From: Candidatus Solibacter usitatus
GTDB lineage: Bacteria; Acidobacteriota; Terriglobia; Bryobacterales; Bryobacteraceae
Length of the DNA: 58,674 nt
Direction: 5' to 3'
Assembly: GCA_016213245.1 (NCBI GenBank)
Contig: JACRBC010000061.1
Span: 1 to 58,674 of the forward strand
A model generated the notes under the pieces. That model was given only the letters and a program-made list of their open reading frames with translations, did not search any database and was not told the DNA's origin. Made by a program: the position numbers and the translations under genes. Below, piece after piece: positions 50,752-58,674 of the stretch; the first letter of the stretch is position 1, and each line of letters begins with the position of its first letter.

Positions 50752-52410
50752 TTACCGCAGGATGGCGTCCACGGTGGACTGCGTGATGGGGTGGTAGCCC
50801 GGCCGCGCCTTTTTGTAAATCGCTTCGGCGCGCGCCCTGCCCTCGCTGGTCTTCACCAGCGCCTCGAACAGCGGCTTGACGAATTTGCGGCGGCCCACCT
50901 CGACCAGGAACTGTTCCAGACGTCCGTACGCCGGCCGGTACCCGGCGCGGACGGCCATCAGGAGCCACTGGGCTGCGATCTCGCTGTTGCCGGAGCGGGT
51001 GAAGTCCCACTGCTGGTCCATCTCCGACATCTGCGCCGCGCTGAGGCCGGCGGGCTGCGCGCGCAGCCAGTGGAGCCATTCCTGCGTGGACCAGGCGTGA
51101 GTGGGCGTTGAGCCGAAGTCAAACCGAATGCGCGGCGCGTCCGGCGGCAGTCCGGGCTGGTGCAGCCAGGCGTCGACGTTCTCGCCGGGAAACGACTTCC
51201 GCAGGAACGCCACGAACTCCTCGCTGGAGATGGACTGGTAGGCGAACTGGTCGAAGTACGACCGGATCCAGGCGTCGAACCGCTCGCGGCCGTGCTTCTC
51301 CTCCAGCCGGCGCAGCAGCAGCGCCCCCTTGACGTAGGGCACCATCGTCATGCCGTCGTCCGGGTCCCGGCCGGAGAGGTCGATCACCAGCTTCTGATCG
51401 GCCGGCTTGAGCTCCTTCAACTCCCCTTCCAGTTCGCCGCTCTCGATGGCAAACTCCATCTCTGAACGGCGGCGGCCGTAGAGAACCTCCTGAATGCGCC
51501 GCTCGATGTAGGTGGTGAAACCCTCGTTCAGCCAGAAGTCGCGCCAGGTGGAGTTGGTGACCAGGTTGCCGGACCAGGAGTGGGCCAGCTCGTGCGCCAC
51601 CAGCGACACCAGACTCTTGTCGCCGGCGATCACCGTGGGCGTGGCGAACGTCAGGCAGGGGTTCTCCATGCCGCCGAAGGGGAACGACGGCGGCAGCACG
51701 AGCAGGTCGTAGCGGCCCCACCGATAGGCGCCGTAGAGCGACTCGGCCGCCTGCACCATCTTCTCGGTGTCCTCGAATTCGCGCGCCGCCTGATCCAGCA
51801 TGGACGGCTCCGCCCACACGCCGCAGCGCTTGCTCAACGCCTTGAACTGGAGATCGCCCACCGCCAGCGCGATCAGGTACGGAGAAACGGGTTGGGGCAG
51901 GTGGAAATGGCCCGGACGGACGATCCGCGCCGACATCAGCGGCGTCAGCGGTACCGGCACGTTGATCCGCGCCGAGTAGGTGACGCGCACCCCGGGCGAG
52001 TCCTGGATCGGGATCCACGACCGCGCGTGGATCGCCTGCGACTGCGAAAACAGAAACGGGTGCTGCTTGCCGGCTGTCTGCGCCGGATCGAGCCACTGCA
52101 GGCCGGATGCCTGCGGCGAGGTCTCGTACTCCACCACCACGCTGCGCACGCCGCGCGGAAGTTGGATAGTGAGCGGCGAGCCGAGGAACTGGTCGCGCGG
52201 GCCGAGCGTGAAGCCGGCGGCGGAGCCGTTCACGCGCAGGATGTTCAGGTCGCGGGTGTCGAGGACCAGCGTCCTGCCGGCCGTCTCCAGCGCCAGCGTC
52301 GCCGCGCCGCGCAGTTTCTTCTCGCGGAAGGAGACCGCCAGGTCGAGCTCGACGTGAGTCACCCGCGATTCCAACGGGTTCGAGTAGGAGTGGATGTCGT
52401 GTACCGGCAC
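50752..52410 (-). CDS. M1-family zinc aminopeptidase (LTA4 hydrolase-like), cytosolic
   Basis: A 552-residue peptidase. Zn motif HELAHSWSGN near residue 270, the second Glu in NEGFTTYIERR, and the substrate motif GGMEN just before. WLHQPGLP near the C-terminus and the HEAT-like tail (EWLHWLRAQP...ARPGYHPITQ) place it with leukotriene A4 hydrolase-type aminopeptidases. No signal peptide. I take GTG 52410 as start (VPVHDIHSYSNPLES); a longer open frame to 52518 overlaps the divergent gene and adds unrelated residues. Removes N-terminal residues from peptides. Confidence 0.88.
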   Translation of the reverse strand: MPVHDIHSYSNPLESRVTHVELDLAVSFREKKLRGAATLALETAGRTLVLDTRDLNILRVNGSAAGFTLGPRDQFLGSPLTIQLPRGVRSVVVEYETSPQASGLQWLDPAQTAGKQHPFLFSQSQAIHARSWIPIQDSPGVRVTYSARINVPVPLTPLMSARIVRPGHFHLPQPVSPYLIALAVGDLQFKALSKRCGVWAEPSMLDQAAREFEDTEKMVQAAESLYGAYRWGRYDLLVLPPSFPFGGMENPCLTFATPTVIAGDKSLVSLVAHELAHSWSGNLVTNSTWRDFWLNEGFTTYIERRIQEVLYGRRRSEMEFAIESGELEGELKELKPADQKLVIDLSGRDPDDGMTMVPYVKGALLLRRLEEKHGRERFDAWIRSYFDQFAYQSISSEEFVAFLRKSFPGENVDAWLHQPGLPPDAPRIRFDFGSTPTHAWSTQEWLHWLRAQPAGLSAAQMSEMDQQWDFTRSGNSEIAAQWLLMAVRAGYRPAYGRLEQFLVEVGRRKFVKPLFEALVKTSEGRARAEAIYKKARPGYHPITQSTVDAILR

Positions 52411-52435
52411 TAGAGATATGGTAGCGTCTGTCCTT

Positions 52436-53551
52436 ATGACCACAGGATCGGCAGGGCGTCTCAGGTCGCTCGATATCTTCCGCGGCTTCACCATCGCCGC
52501 CATGGTGCTGGTGAACAACCCCGGAGCCCCCCCGGCCTACGCGCAACTGGAGCACGCCGAGTGGCACGGCTGGACCTTCACCGACACCATCTTCCCCTTC
52601 TTCATGTGGATCGTTGGCGTGGCCCTGACGCTTTCCACGGCCCGGCGCGTGGAGCGCGGTGACGACAAGCGCCACCTGTTGCTGCACATCGCGCGCCGGG
52701 CGGCCGTCATCTTCCTGCTCGGTTTCCTGTTGAGCCCCTTCCCCTTCATCGACTGGGCCACCATCCGCATTCCCGGCGTGTTGCAGCGCATCGCCGTCTG
52801 TTACCTGATCGCCGGCATCATCTTTCTCTACACCTCCGCGCGCGCGCAACTGCTGTGGGCGGCCGGCCTCAATGCCCTCTACTGGGCGCTGATGACGCTC
52901 TACCCGACTCCCGGCTGCGGCGCCGGCTCCCTGACAAAAGACTGCAACTTCGCCCGCTATGTCGATTCGCTCTTCCTGAGCGGCCATATGTGGCGGGCGA
53001 CGAAGTTCTGGGATCCGGAGGGCATCGTCAGCACCTTGCCGGCCATCTCCACCGTGCTCTTCGGCGTGCTGGCGGGCCATCTGCTGAGGCGCTGGAGCCA
53101 GCCGGGGCAGCGGCTGAAGCGGCTCTTCGGCTGGGGCCTGGCGCTGGTGGCCGCCTCCCACCTGCTGGCGCGCCTGATGCCGTTCAACAAGAGCATCTGG
53201 ACCACGCCCTTCGCCCTGCTGATGGCCGGGCTGGCCATGATCTCGTTCGGCGCCTGGTACTGGGCGGCGGACGTGAAGGGCTGGGCGCGCTGGTTCAAGC
53301 CGTTCGAGATCTTCGGCATGAACGCCATCGTGCTCTACCTGATGTCGGGCATGGTGGCCAAGTTCATGTCGCGGGTGAAAGTGGCCATGGACGGCACGCA
53401 GGTGTCGCTGCACGGCTGGTACATGAAGAACGTCTGTCTGGCCGTGGCCTCGCCCATCAACGCGTCGCTGCTCTACGCGCTCTCGAACGTCCTGCTGATC
53501 TTCCTCATCGGCTGGGTGATGTGGAAGCGGGGGTGGTTCGTCAAGGTGTAG
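52436..53551 (+). CDS. NagX/HGSNAT-like membrane acyltransferase
   Basis: A 371-residue membrane protein with about ten helices, matching the heparan-alpha-glucosaminide N-acetyltransferase (DUF1624/NagX) family: RLRSLDIFRGFTIAAMVLVNNPG at the start, then HAEWHGWTFTDTIFPFFMW, and IPGVLQRIAVCYLIA. Bacterial members are found with N-acetylglucosamine use and may acetylate amino sugars at the membrane. Start chosen at ATG 52436; an ATG at 52418 is also possible. Its 5' end is only about 25 bases from the divergent peptidase start, and its 3' end overlaps that of pdxA2 by 11 bases. Confidence 0.88.
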   Translation: MTTGSAGRLRSLDIFRGFTIAAMVLVNNPGAPPAYAQLEHAEWHGWTFTDTIFPFFMWIVGVALTLSTARRVERGDDKRHLLLHIARRAAVIFLLGFLLSPFPFIDWATIRIPGVLQRIAVCYLIAGIIFLYTSARAQLLWAAGLNALYWALMTLYPTPGCGAGSLTKDCNFARYVDSLFLSGHMWRATKFWDPEGIVSTLPAISTVLFGVLAGHLLRRWSQPGQRLKRLFGWGLALVAASHLLARLMPFNKSIWTTPFALLMAGLAMISFGAWYWAADVKGWARWFKPFEIFGMNAIVLYLMSGMVAKFMSRVKVAMDGTQVSLHGWYMKNVCLAVASPINASLLYALSNVLLIFLIGWVMWKRGWFVKV

Positions 53552-54518
53552 GCTCGGCCAGGCGCAGCGCGAACTCGATGGCGCGGATGAAGCTCTTCGT
53601 CGATGCGACCCCCTGCCCGGCGATGTCGAAGGCCGTTCCGTGATCCACTGAAGTGCGGATGATGGGCAGTCCCAGGGCGGCATTCACGCCGCCCTCGAAA
53701 TCCAGCAGCTTCAGCGGAATGTGGCCCTGGTCGTGGTACATGCAGACGATGGCGTCGAAGCGCTGCTTGCGCACGGCCATGAAGAAGACCGTGTCCGGCG
53801 GCAAAGGCCCTTCCACCGGCAGCCCCTGCGCCTGCGCCCACTCCACCGCCGGCCGGATCTCGCGCGCTTCCTCATCGCCGAACAGGCCGTTCTCTCCGGC
53901 GTGCGGATTCAGCCCGGCCACCGCGATCCGCGCGCCCGGCTTCAGCCGCAGCACGGCGCGGGCGGTCATGTCGATGATGATGCGGATTCGCTCGTACTTT
54001 GCGCGGGCGATCGCTTCGGCCAGCGAGCAGTGCGTGGAAACGTGGGTCACGATCAACTGCTCGGAGGCCAGCATGATGGTGACGTCGGAGACGCCGCACA
54101 GCTCGCCGATCAGTTCGGTGTGCCCGGTGAAGCGCGGGTCGCTCAGCCGCGTCGCCTCCTTGTTCATGGGCAGGGTGACGATTCCGTCCACCTGGCCGGC
54201 CAGCGCGGCGCGCGTGGCGTCGACGACGTATTGGCGCGCGGCGCGGCCGGACGCCGCGTTGATCCGGCCCGGCGTGATCTCCTCCGGCCGCAGCAGCCGC
54301 GCGTCGATGACGTTCAGCACGCCGGACGCGCAATCGGCCGGGCTCTTCACCGCCGCCAGGGGCACGCCGCCGCTGTTGTAGTGCCGCAGCGCCGCCAGAT
54401 CGCCGAAGGCGACGATGGGGCAGGGGATCTCGCCCCGCTCAAAGGCGTGGAGCAGGATCTCCGGGCCGACGCCGGAGGAGTCGCCCATGGTAACGCCGAG
54501 AAGCATCTTCTCATCCAC
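53541..54518 (-). CDS. pdxA2: PdxA2-type 4-phospho-threonate dehydrogenase
   Basis: A 325-residue PdxA-family NAD-dependent dehydrogenase. Motifs: GVTMGDSSGVGPEI, the metal His in FTGHTELIG, LNPHAGENGLFG, and MYHDQGHIPLKLLDFE, VDHGTAFDIAG. PdxA acts in vitamin B6 synthesis, but next to a DUF1537 kinase the better call is PdxA2, which oxidises and decarboxylates D-threonate 4-phosphate to DHAP. The start overlaps the kinase stop by 8 bases. Substrate stereochemistry cannot be read from sequence. Confidence 0.88.
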   Translation of the reverse strand: MDEKMLLGVTMGDSSGVGPEILLHAFERGEIPCPIVAFGDLAALRHYNSGGVPLAAVKSPADCASGVLNVIDARLLRPEEITPGRINAASGRAARQYVVDATRAALAGQVDGIVTLPMNKEATRLSDPRFTGHTELIGELCGVSDVTIMLASEQLIVTHVSTHCSLAEAIARAKYERIRIIIDMTARAVLRLKPGARIAVAGLNPHAGENGLFGDEEAREIRPAVEWAQAQGLPVEGPLPPDTVFFMAVRKQRFDAIVCMYHDQGHIPLKLLDFEGGVNAALGLPIIRTSVDHGTAFDIAGQGVASTKSFIRAIEFALRLAEPTP

Positions 54519-55506
54519 CGTAGCGCAGCAGCCCCTTCAGTTGGTTCAGCAGGTCCGCATCGCCATAGCCGCCTGCCTTGCTGATCAGGCAGCGTTCCAC
54601 GTCCCCGAGCTGAAACGTACTCACCGCGACTCCCGGCAGAATCTCGCCGATCGGGTAGAGCGGCGGATCTCCCAGCCGCTTGACGATCATCCGCGCCGTG
54701 TCCCCGCCGAACACGATCAGGTTCCGCGCCTCCTGCACTCGGAGCAGGGCGTCATTCAGCTCGTAGTTCTGCCAGCCGCCGTCAAACATTCCCCGCGCCC
54801 GCGCGCGCCGAATCTGCGCCGCGGAGCTCGGATGCGCGCTGCCGTTGATCACCAGGCACTCAACTACTTCGGGCCAGGTTCGCGGCGCGGAACGTGGCAG
54901 ATCCATGCGCGCGGCCAGCGCGCCGGCCAGCGCGGCCGGCCCGGCGGCCAGAGCGGGCGGCTCCATGTCCAGGACGAATCGCGCCACCGTATCGATGTCC
55001 TCGTCGGTCACGCCGTCGTGCACGTCGATGGAGCCCAGCGGCGCGCCCTGGCTCGCCAGCACAACCTGGATGTCGCTCTCCGTCACCGGATCGAGCGGGT
55101 CCAGGGCGAACGGCGTCTGGTCCACAGGCGTCCCGTCGACCAGCAGTATCCCGTGAACCACGGTACGGCCAAGCTGTGGATAGGCCGGCGCATAGACCAG
55201 CCGGCGGCCCGGAAAAGCGCTCAGCACGGCCCCGAACTCGGCACCGATGTTGCCCCGCAGCGTGGAGTCGGTCTTCTTGTAGACCAGCGCCGCGCCCGCT
55301 TCCTTCGCCCGCAGCGCATGGCGGAACACGCGCCGCGCGGCTTCTGCGGGGGACAGGTGGCGCGTCTCGGTGTCGACAATGACCACGGGCTCGTCGAGCT
55401 CCGGCTGGTCCTTCGTCAGGACGACAGCCGCGATCCCCGCACCCGCAAACTGCGCACCCACCTCCAGGGCGCCGGTGAGATCGTCGGCAAGTACGATCAC
55501 CTTCAT
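54511..55506 (-). CDS. DUF1537 four-carbon acid sugar kinase
   Basis: A 331-residue kinase of the four-carbon acid-sugar family (DtnK/OtnK/LtnK type), which phosphorylates C4 aldonates at O4. MKVIVLADDLTGALEVG is the family start. VYKKTDSTLRGNIGAE is the substrate motif, and the C-terminal FGGDTARMIVKRLG and ISKAGGYGDADLL form the nucleotide half. It is on the short side (420 or so is common). It starts 13 bases after the TonB receptor stop and overlaps pdxA2, so the three genes look like one operon. Confidence 0.9.
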   Translation of the reverse strand: MKVIVLADDLTGALEVGAQFAGAGIAAVVLTKDQPELDEPVVIVDTETRHLSPAEAARRVFRHALRAKEAGAALVYKKTDSTLRGNIGAEFGAVLSAFPGRRLVYAPAYPQLGRTVVHGILLVDGTPVDQTPFALDPLDPVTESDIQVVLASQGAPLGSIDVHDGVTDEDIDTVARFVLDMEPPALAAGPAALAGALAARMDLPRSAPRTWPEVVECLVINGSAHPSSAAQIRRARARGMFDGGWQNYELNDALLRVQEARNLIVFGGDTARMIVKRLGDPPLYPIGEILPGVAVSTFQLGDVERCLISKAGGYGDADLLNQLKGLLRYGG

Positions 55507-55519
55507 ACGGGGTACTCCA

Positions 55520-57925
55520 TCACAAAAACCATCGAAAGCGAAGCCCCATTGTCGCCGGCTGCACCACCCTGGTCCCCACGAACACCGACTGAAAGCTGTA
55601 AAGAGCCGTCCGGTTGGTCAGGTTCGAGACCTGCGTGGAGAGATCCCAGCGCCGCCGCCCATCCTTCGTCCTCTCAAATCCCAGGCCGCAATCCAGTATC
55701 GTGCGCGGATTCACACGCGGTGGATCCGCCGCCAGATTGACGTAGCCAAGCAGGTCGCTGAAGTCGGGGTCCTTCGCCACTTCCGCCGGATCCGATGGGT
55801 TGGCCACCAGCCCGGCGTCGTAGCGCGTCGAAAACGTCACGTACAATCCGCTCCTGTGATTCCAGGTGAGAATCCCGTGGATCGCCAGCGGCTGGTCGTG
55901 GTCGATCACGAACGGCCCCGCCGATAGTGCGTCCACCGCATCGTTGCCGATATACAAGCCGCCGCTGAACGGCGGAGTGGAGACAGCCCGGGAGTGGGTA
56001 ATGCTCAGCGATCCGGAGACCCCCCGCGCCGGCGGCGCCACCAGGCGGGCTTCCAGGCCGTTCACGCGGATCTTGGAGAGCGTGATGGGGAAGATGATGC
56101 CCGTATTCAGGAAGTTGTTGTTGTCCTGCTGGTCGTGGGCCTGCTTGTGGTAGTAGCTGATATTCAGGCCCGCACGCTTGCCCAACGCCTGCTGCACGCC
56201 CGCCTCCACGAAGTCCTGCCTCTCCGGCCGGATCGGCGCCACTGCCGAGCCCAGCGCCTCGCCCACCGCCGGAGGTGCCACCGAAGCGGCCTTCCCGGAG
56301 CTCGACAACAGCAGGTTCTCGTTCGGCGGAGTCTGATAGAGCCGGTTGTAGGACGCGCGCAGGACCGTGCCCGTCTCCCTGATGTGGTACGACGCCCCCA
56401 GCCGCGGTTGCAACTGCGAACCCCGCACAAGCAGGCGGTAGGCGTCCAGCCGGAGGCCGAGCGTGAACTGCCAGCGCTCCAGCTTGACGCTGTCCTGCAC
56501 GAATCCCGAGTACAGCCCCCCGGCTCGCTTGCCGGCGAACCGGAAGTGCCCCCCGCCGCGCGTCAGGTCGTACGGCCGCAGGTTCGGGTTGTAGGAGTCC
56601 GAGGCGGGATCGTTGAAGCTCCGCTCCGTAATGCCGAAACTGAAACTCTCACTCACCGGAAACCGCTGGACGTCGAACCCCGCCCGCAGGTTGTGCGCCC
56701 CGCGGATCGTGTTGAAACGCGCTCCGGTGGTGAAGGTGGCGAGGTGCCGCTGCTGCGAGGCGGTGACCGGCGTATCCCCGGCGCTCGGCGCCAGCCGTGC
56801 GTCGGTCGTTCGATAAGATGTCGTGGACTCCAGCGTCGCCCGCGCGCTCACCGTGTGGATCCAGGAAAAGGAGCCCGAGGCGTCCCGGAGCATCTGGCGC
56901 TGATCCATCCCTTTCGCATGTTGAGAGCGCAGATTGGCAAGCTGAAACGACGACCGCCCGGTCATCCCGTTGATGCGGAACAGGTCGCGCGCGCCGCCTT
57001 GAATGTCAAAGCGGAAGAAGCCCCGTTCGGAGTTGCCGCCGTTGTGCAGGTCGTCCAGCGAAACGGCGTCCAGGTAGCGGTTCGTCTTCATCGTGTTGAC
57101 GGTGGCCGAGTAGCCCAGCCGGCCGGCCTCGCCGGCCACCTGCGTCACTTGCGAAAGCAGGTCGTAGCGCGCCGCGTTCAACGACAGGGACCCTCCGAAC
57201 CTGCGTCCGAAGCCGAGCCCGGGCCGCGTCGTGATGTTCGCCACCGCCGACACCTTTGCGCCGTACTCGGCCGGAATGTTGCCGGTGAACAGCTCCACCG
57301 TCTGCACGATGTTCGGGTCCACGGCGTTGGCGAACGCCCCCGTGAGCTGGTCGGAGATCGGCATGCCGTCGATCACGAACGTCATCTGGTTGTGCGCGCC
57401 GCGCGGATGGATGGCGCCGTTGGCGTTCTGCGCGAATCCGGGAAACGAGACGATCACCGACTCCAGCCCGCGGTTGCCCGCCTGCCGCGCCAGCCTGTCG
57501 ATGTCGCCCTGGTTCATCTGCACGTGCGTCCCGGTCTCCTCCGGGTCCACCAGCAGAGCCGACTCGCCCGAATTGACGGTGACGCTGTCTGACGCCGCGG
57601 CCAGTTCGAGTTTCGTGATCAGAACGAACGGCACGGTGGAGCGCAGGCTGATGTTCTGCTGCCAGGCCTGGAAGCCCGGCTTCGACACGCTGACCTGATA
57701 GGTGTGGAAAGGAATACTGCGGATGCTGAACCCGCCGTCCTGGCCGCTCTCCGCCTCCGCCCGGTACTTCGTCACCGCGTTCTCCACCATCACGCGCGCC
57801 GCCGGCACGGCGGCTCCTGACGGGTCGGTCACCTGGCCCGCAAGCGTCGCCGTGCCCTGCGCAAACAGGGATAGGGAGGTGGCAATGGCGGCTCCGAGGC
57901 CGTACCGCAGATGCAATTTGACCAT
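55520..57925 (-). CDS. TonB-dependent receptor with carboxypeptidase-regulatory N-terminus
   Basis: An 801-residue outer-membrane receptor. Signal peptide 1-~23 (LGAAIATSLSLFAQG). Residues ~27-108 form a CarboxypepD_reg beta-sandwich (LAGQVTDPSGAAVPAARVMV), then a plug domain with the TonB-plug features (RGAHNQMTFVIDGMPISD, VELFTGNIPAEYGAKVSAVANITT), then a beta-barrel ending LRFRWFL with a C-terminal aromatic residue. This form is typical of Acidobacteria and Bacteroidetes. Operon position before the C4 kinase and PdxA2 suggests uptake of a sugar acid or the polymer that yields it. Confidence 0.93.
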   Translation of the reverse strand: MVKLHLRYGLGAAIATSLSLFAQGTATLAGQVTDPSGAAVPAARVMVENAVTKYRAEAESGQDGGFSIRSIPFHTYQVSVSKPGFQAWQQNISLRSTVPFVLITKLELAAASDSVTVNSGESALLVDPEETGTHVQMNQGDIDRLARQAGNRGLESVIVSFPGFAQNANGAIHPRGAHNQMTFVIDGMPISDQLTGAFANAVDPNIVQTVELFTGNIPAEYGAKVSAVANITTRPGLGFGRRFGGSLSLNAARYDLLSQVTQVAGEAGRLGYSATVNTMKTNRYLDAVSLDDLHNGGNSERGFFRFDIQGGARDLFRINGMTGRSSFQLANLRSQHAKGMDQRQMLRDASGSFSWIHTVSARATLESTTSYRTTDARLAPSAGDTPVTASQQRHLATFTTGARFNTIRGAHNLRAGFDVQRFPVSESFSFGITERSFNDPASDSYNPNLRPYDLTRGGGHFRFAGKRAGGLYSGFVQDSVKLERWQFTLGLRLDAYRLLVRGSQLQPRLGASYHIRETGTVLRASYNRLYQTPPNENLLLSSSGKAASVAPPAVGEALGSAVAPIRPERQDFVEAGVQQALGKRAGLNISYYHKQAHDQQDNNNFLNTGIIFPITLSKIRVNGLEARLVAPPARGVSGSLSITHSRAVSTPPFSGGLYIGNDAVDALSAGPFVIDHDQPLAIHGILTWNHRSGLYVTFSTRYDAGLVANPSDPAEVAKDPDFSDLLGYVNLAADPPRVNPRTILDCGLGFERTKDGRRRWDLSTQVSNLTNRTALYSFQSVFVGTRVVQPATMGLRFRWFL

Positions 57926-58097
57926 GTGTCCCAGGCGGAGAAGGAAGTAATCCTATTAGCCGATCCGCGCCCCGGTCTTGTCAAGCCGGGGCTCTGCGGA
58001 GATAGGAAATAGGAGGTTTCAAGAGTCTACCCACTCCCTAGATTGGGACTGCTGTGTCGCCCCACGCGATATCGCATCCGCCCCCCTTGGACGCGGG
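57926..58097. other. upstream region of the TonB receptor
   Basis: No gene seen. The TonB receptor promoter should lie here on the minus strand. An imperfect hairpin CCCCGG-T-CTTG-T-CAAG-CCGGGG spans about 57971-57992. No -35/-10 pair stands out. Confidence 0.4.
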
Positions 58098-58385
58098 CTA
58101 TCGCACGCGCACGCCCTTGGGCTTTGGCATGCAGATGCGGTTGGGCTTCGCCACGCTGATGCCTTTGCCCTTGGCGCGAGCGAGCGTCCGGGGAACCTTG
58201 AGGGTTGGATCGGTCACGAGCTCTCCTTTGACCCTGGGCACGTGGATGGTACAGGAGGGAGGATATGGGCGTGAGGGTGTGGCTTGCGCGGAGAGGGTTA
58301 GCTTCCCATTTGCCGAAGGTCCGGGACCCTCGATCAATGCTACAGCGTCAATTGCAAGATATCGCTCATCAGTCTCAACGCGCAT
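58098..58385 (-). CDS. hypothetical 95-aa protein, doubtful
   Basis: An open frame that begins directly at the TGA of the TIGR02391 remnant (TGA-ATG). It reads MRVETDERYLAIDAVALIEG... and ends very basic and Lys/Pro-rich (CMPKPKGVRVR). Lower GC than the rest of the window. No family recognised; it may be a remnant or a chance frame. Confidence 0.3.
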   Translation of the reverse strand: MRVETDERYLAIDAVALIEGPGPSANGKLTLSAQATPSRPYPPSCTIHVPRVKGELVTDPTLKVPRTLARAKGKGISVAKPNRICMPKPKGVRVR

Positions 58386-58577
58386 TCAGATGCGTTCATC
58401 CAACTTGTTCATGAGAAGGCTTGCCAAACAGATGAGGTGCAAAGCCTTTGTGCTATCGGGATTGAGATTGCCATGGGCTTTGGGATTCCGGATGCCTGTC
58501 ATCGATCCAGCCATAATCTGCATGTACCCCTGTTGTAAGCGTCTGAGCAACCCATCTGGCCGTGCAGCGGTTTCCAT
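58386..58577 (-). pseudogene. C-terminal remnant of a TIGR02391 (Ymh-like) protein
   Basis: About 63 codons, of which the last ~50 look like the end of TIGR02391/Ymh proteins: LQQGYMQIMAGSMTGIRNPKAH, then ALHLICLASLLMNKLDE. The residues before the match, and everything to the window end (58578-58674), do not resemble the family, so the N-terminal part is lost or frameshifted. Such proteins are often found near mobile or defence genes. Confidence 0.55.
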
Positions 58578-58674
58578 GATTGAGTGGGAGTGTGGACGAG
58601 CAAGAGCAGGTTGTACATCGTAGGCGCCGCCGGAGCCGTGCCGAAGCCGGGCAGTTGCTGGCCGAGTATGAGTC

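Noticed and set aside
51119-53683. 854-codon minus-strand ORF
   Set aside because: Shadow of the M1 peptidase in another frame and antisense of the NagX-like gene.
58054-58623. 189-codon plus-strand ORF at the right end
   Set aside because: It is the antisense of the TIGR02391-like remnant, which has the recognisable family motif GIRNPKAH on the minus strand.

Overview
The window is high-GC DNA (roughly two-thirds G+C by eye) whose gene content points to an acidobacterium, most likely of the Bryobacterales/Solibacter type. Evidence: a VWFA protein of the acidobacterial type, a TonB-dependent receptor with a carboxypeptidase-regulatory N-terminus, a giant secreted SBBP beta-propeller protein, a DUF1080 hydrolase, a fucosidase and a secreted TldD-like pair. 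This placement is inferred from families; no rRNA or marker tree is available here.

Layout. 1-6.1 kb: a UvrD/PcrA helicase cut by the window edge, tRNA-Glu(CTC), and a glycosyltransferase patch (one GT2, a GT4-GT2 fusion, another GT2). 6.1-10.8 kb: a 1553-residue secreted propeller/repeat protein. 10.9-12.3 kb: a small secreted peptide made of five 11-residue repeats, with two operator-like palindromes upstream, then an ExeA-type ATPase. 12.4-17.6 kb: a five-gene type III-A CRISPR effector operon (cas10-csm2-csm3-csm4-csm5, minus strand) with no CRISPR array, no cas1/cas2, no cas6 and no CARF effector in the window. Its Cas10 lacks the HD domain and its Csm2 carries a long disordered RGG-like extension. 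17.7-22.1 kb: a VWFA protein and a 1126-residue exported protein of unknown function.

22.3-26.4 kb: cytochrome-oxidase maturation operon (ctaA-like, ctaB, SCO, DUF420) with a methyltransferase and lgt. 26.5-32.3 kb: pta-HDAC-DUF1080 operon, malate dehydrogenase, fucosidase, a 37-residue membrane peptide and a SET-domain protein. 32.3-36.6 kb: a CpaE-like ATPase, a kinase coupled to an unusual enolase, and a divergent LuxR-type regulator. 36.7-42.6 kb: two secreted TldD/TldE-like proteins and an LptF-LptG fusion, followed by a REP-like palindrome and a mazF remnant.

42.9-50.7 kb: a membrane glycosyltransferase, an AddB-like helicase-nuclease, quinol-type NO reductase, an internally deleted SPFH protein with an Arc-like partner, and a small membrane protein. 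50.7-58.7 kb: a cytosolic M1 peptidase, a divergent NagX/HGSNAT-like membrane acyltransferase, then an apparent C4-sugar-acid operon (TonB receptor, DUF1537 kinase, PdxA2). The right end is lower in GC and holds a gene remnant of the TIGR02391 family.

Most striking is the stripped-down csm operon and, 1.3 kb beyond its last gene (12440 to 11133), the tandem-repeat secreted peptide.
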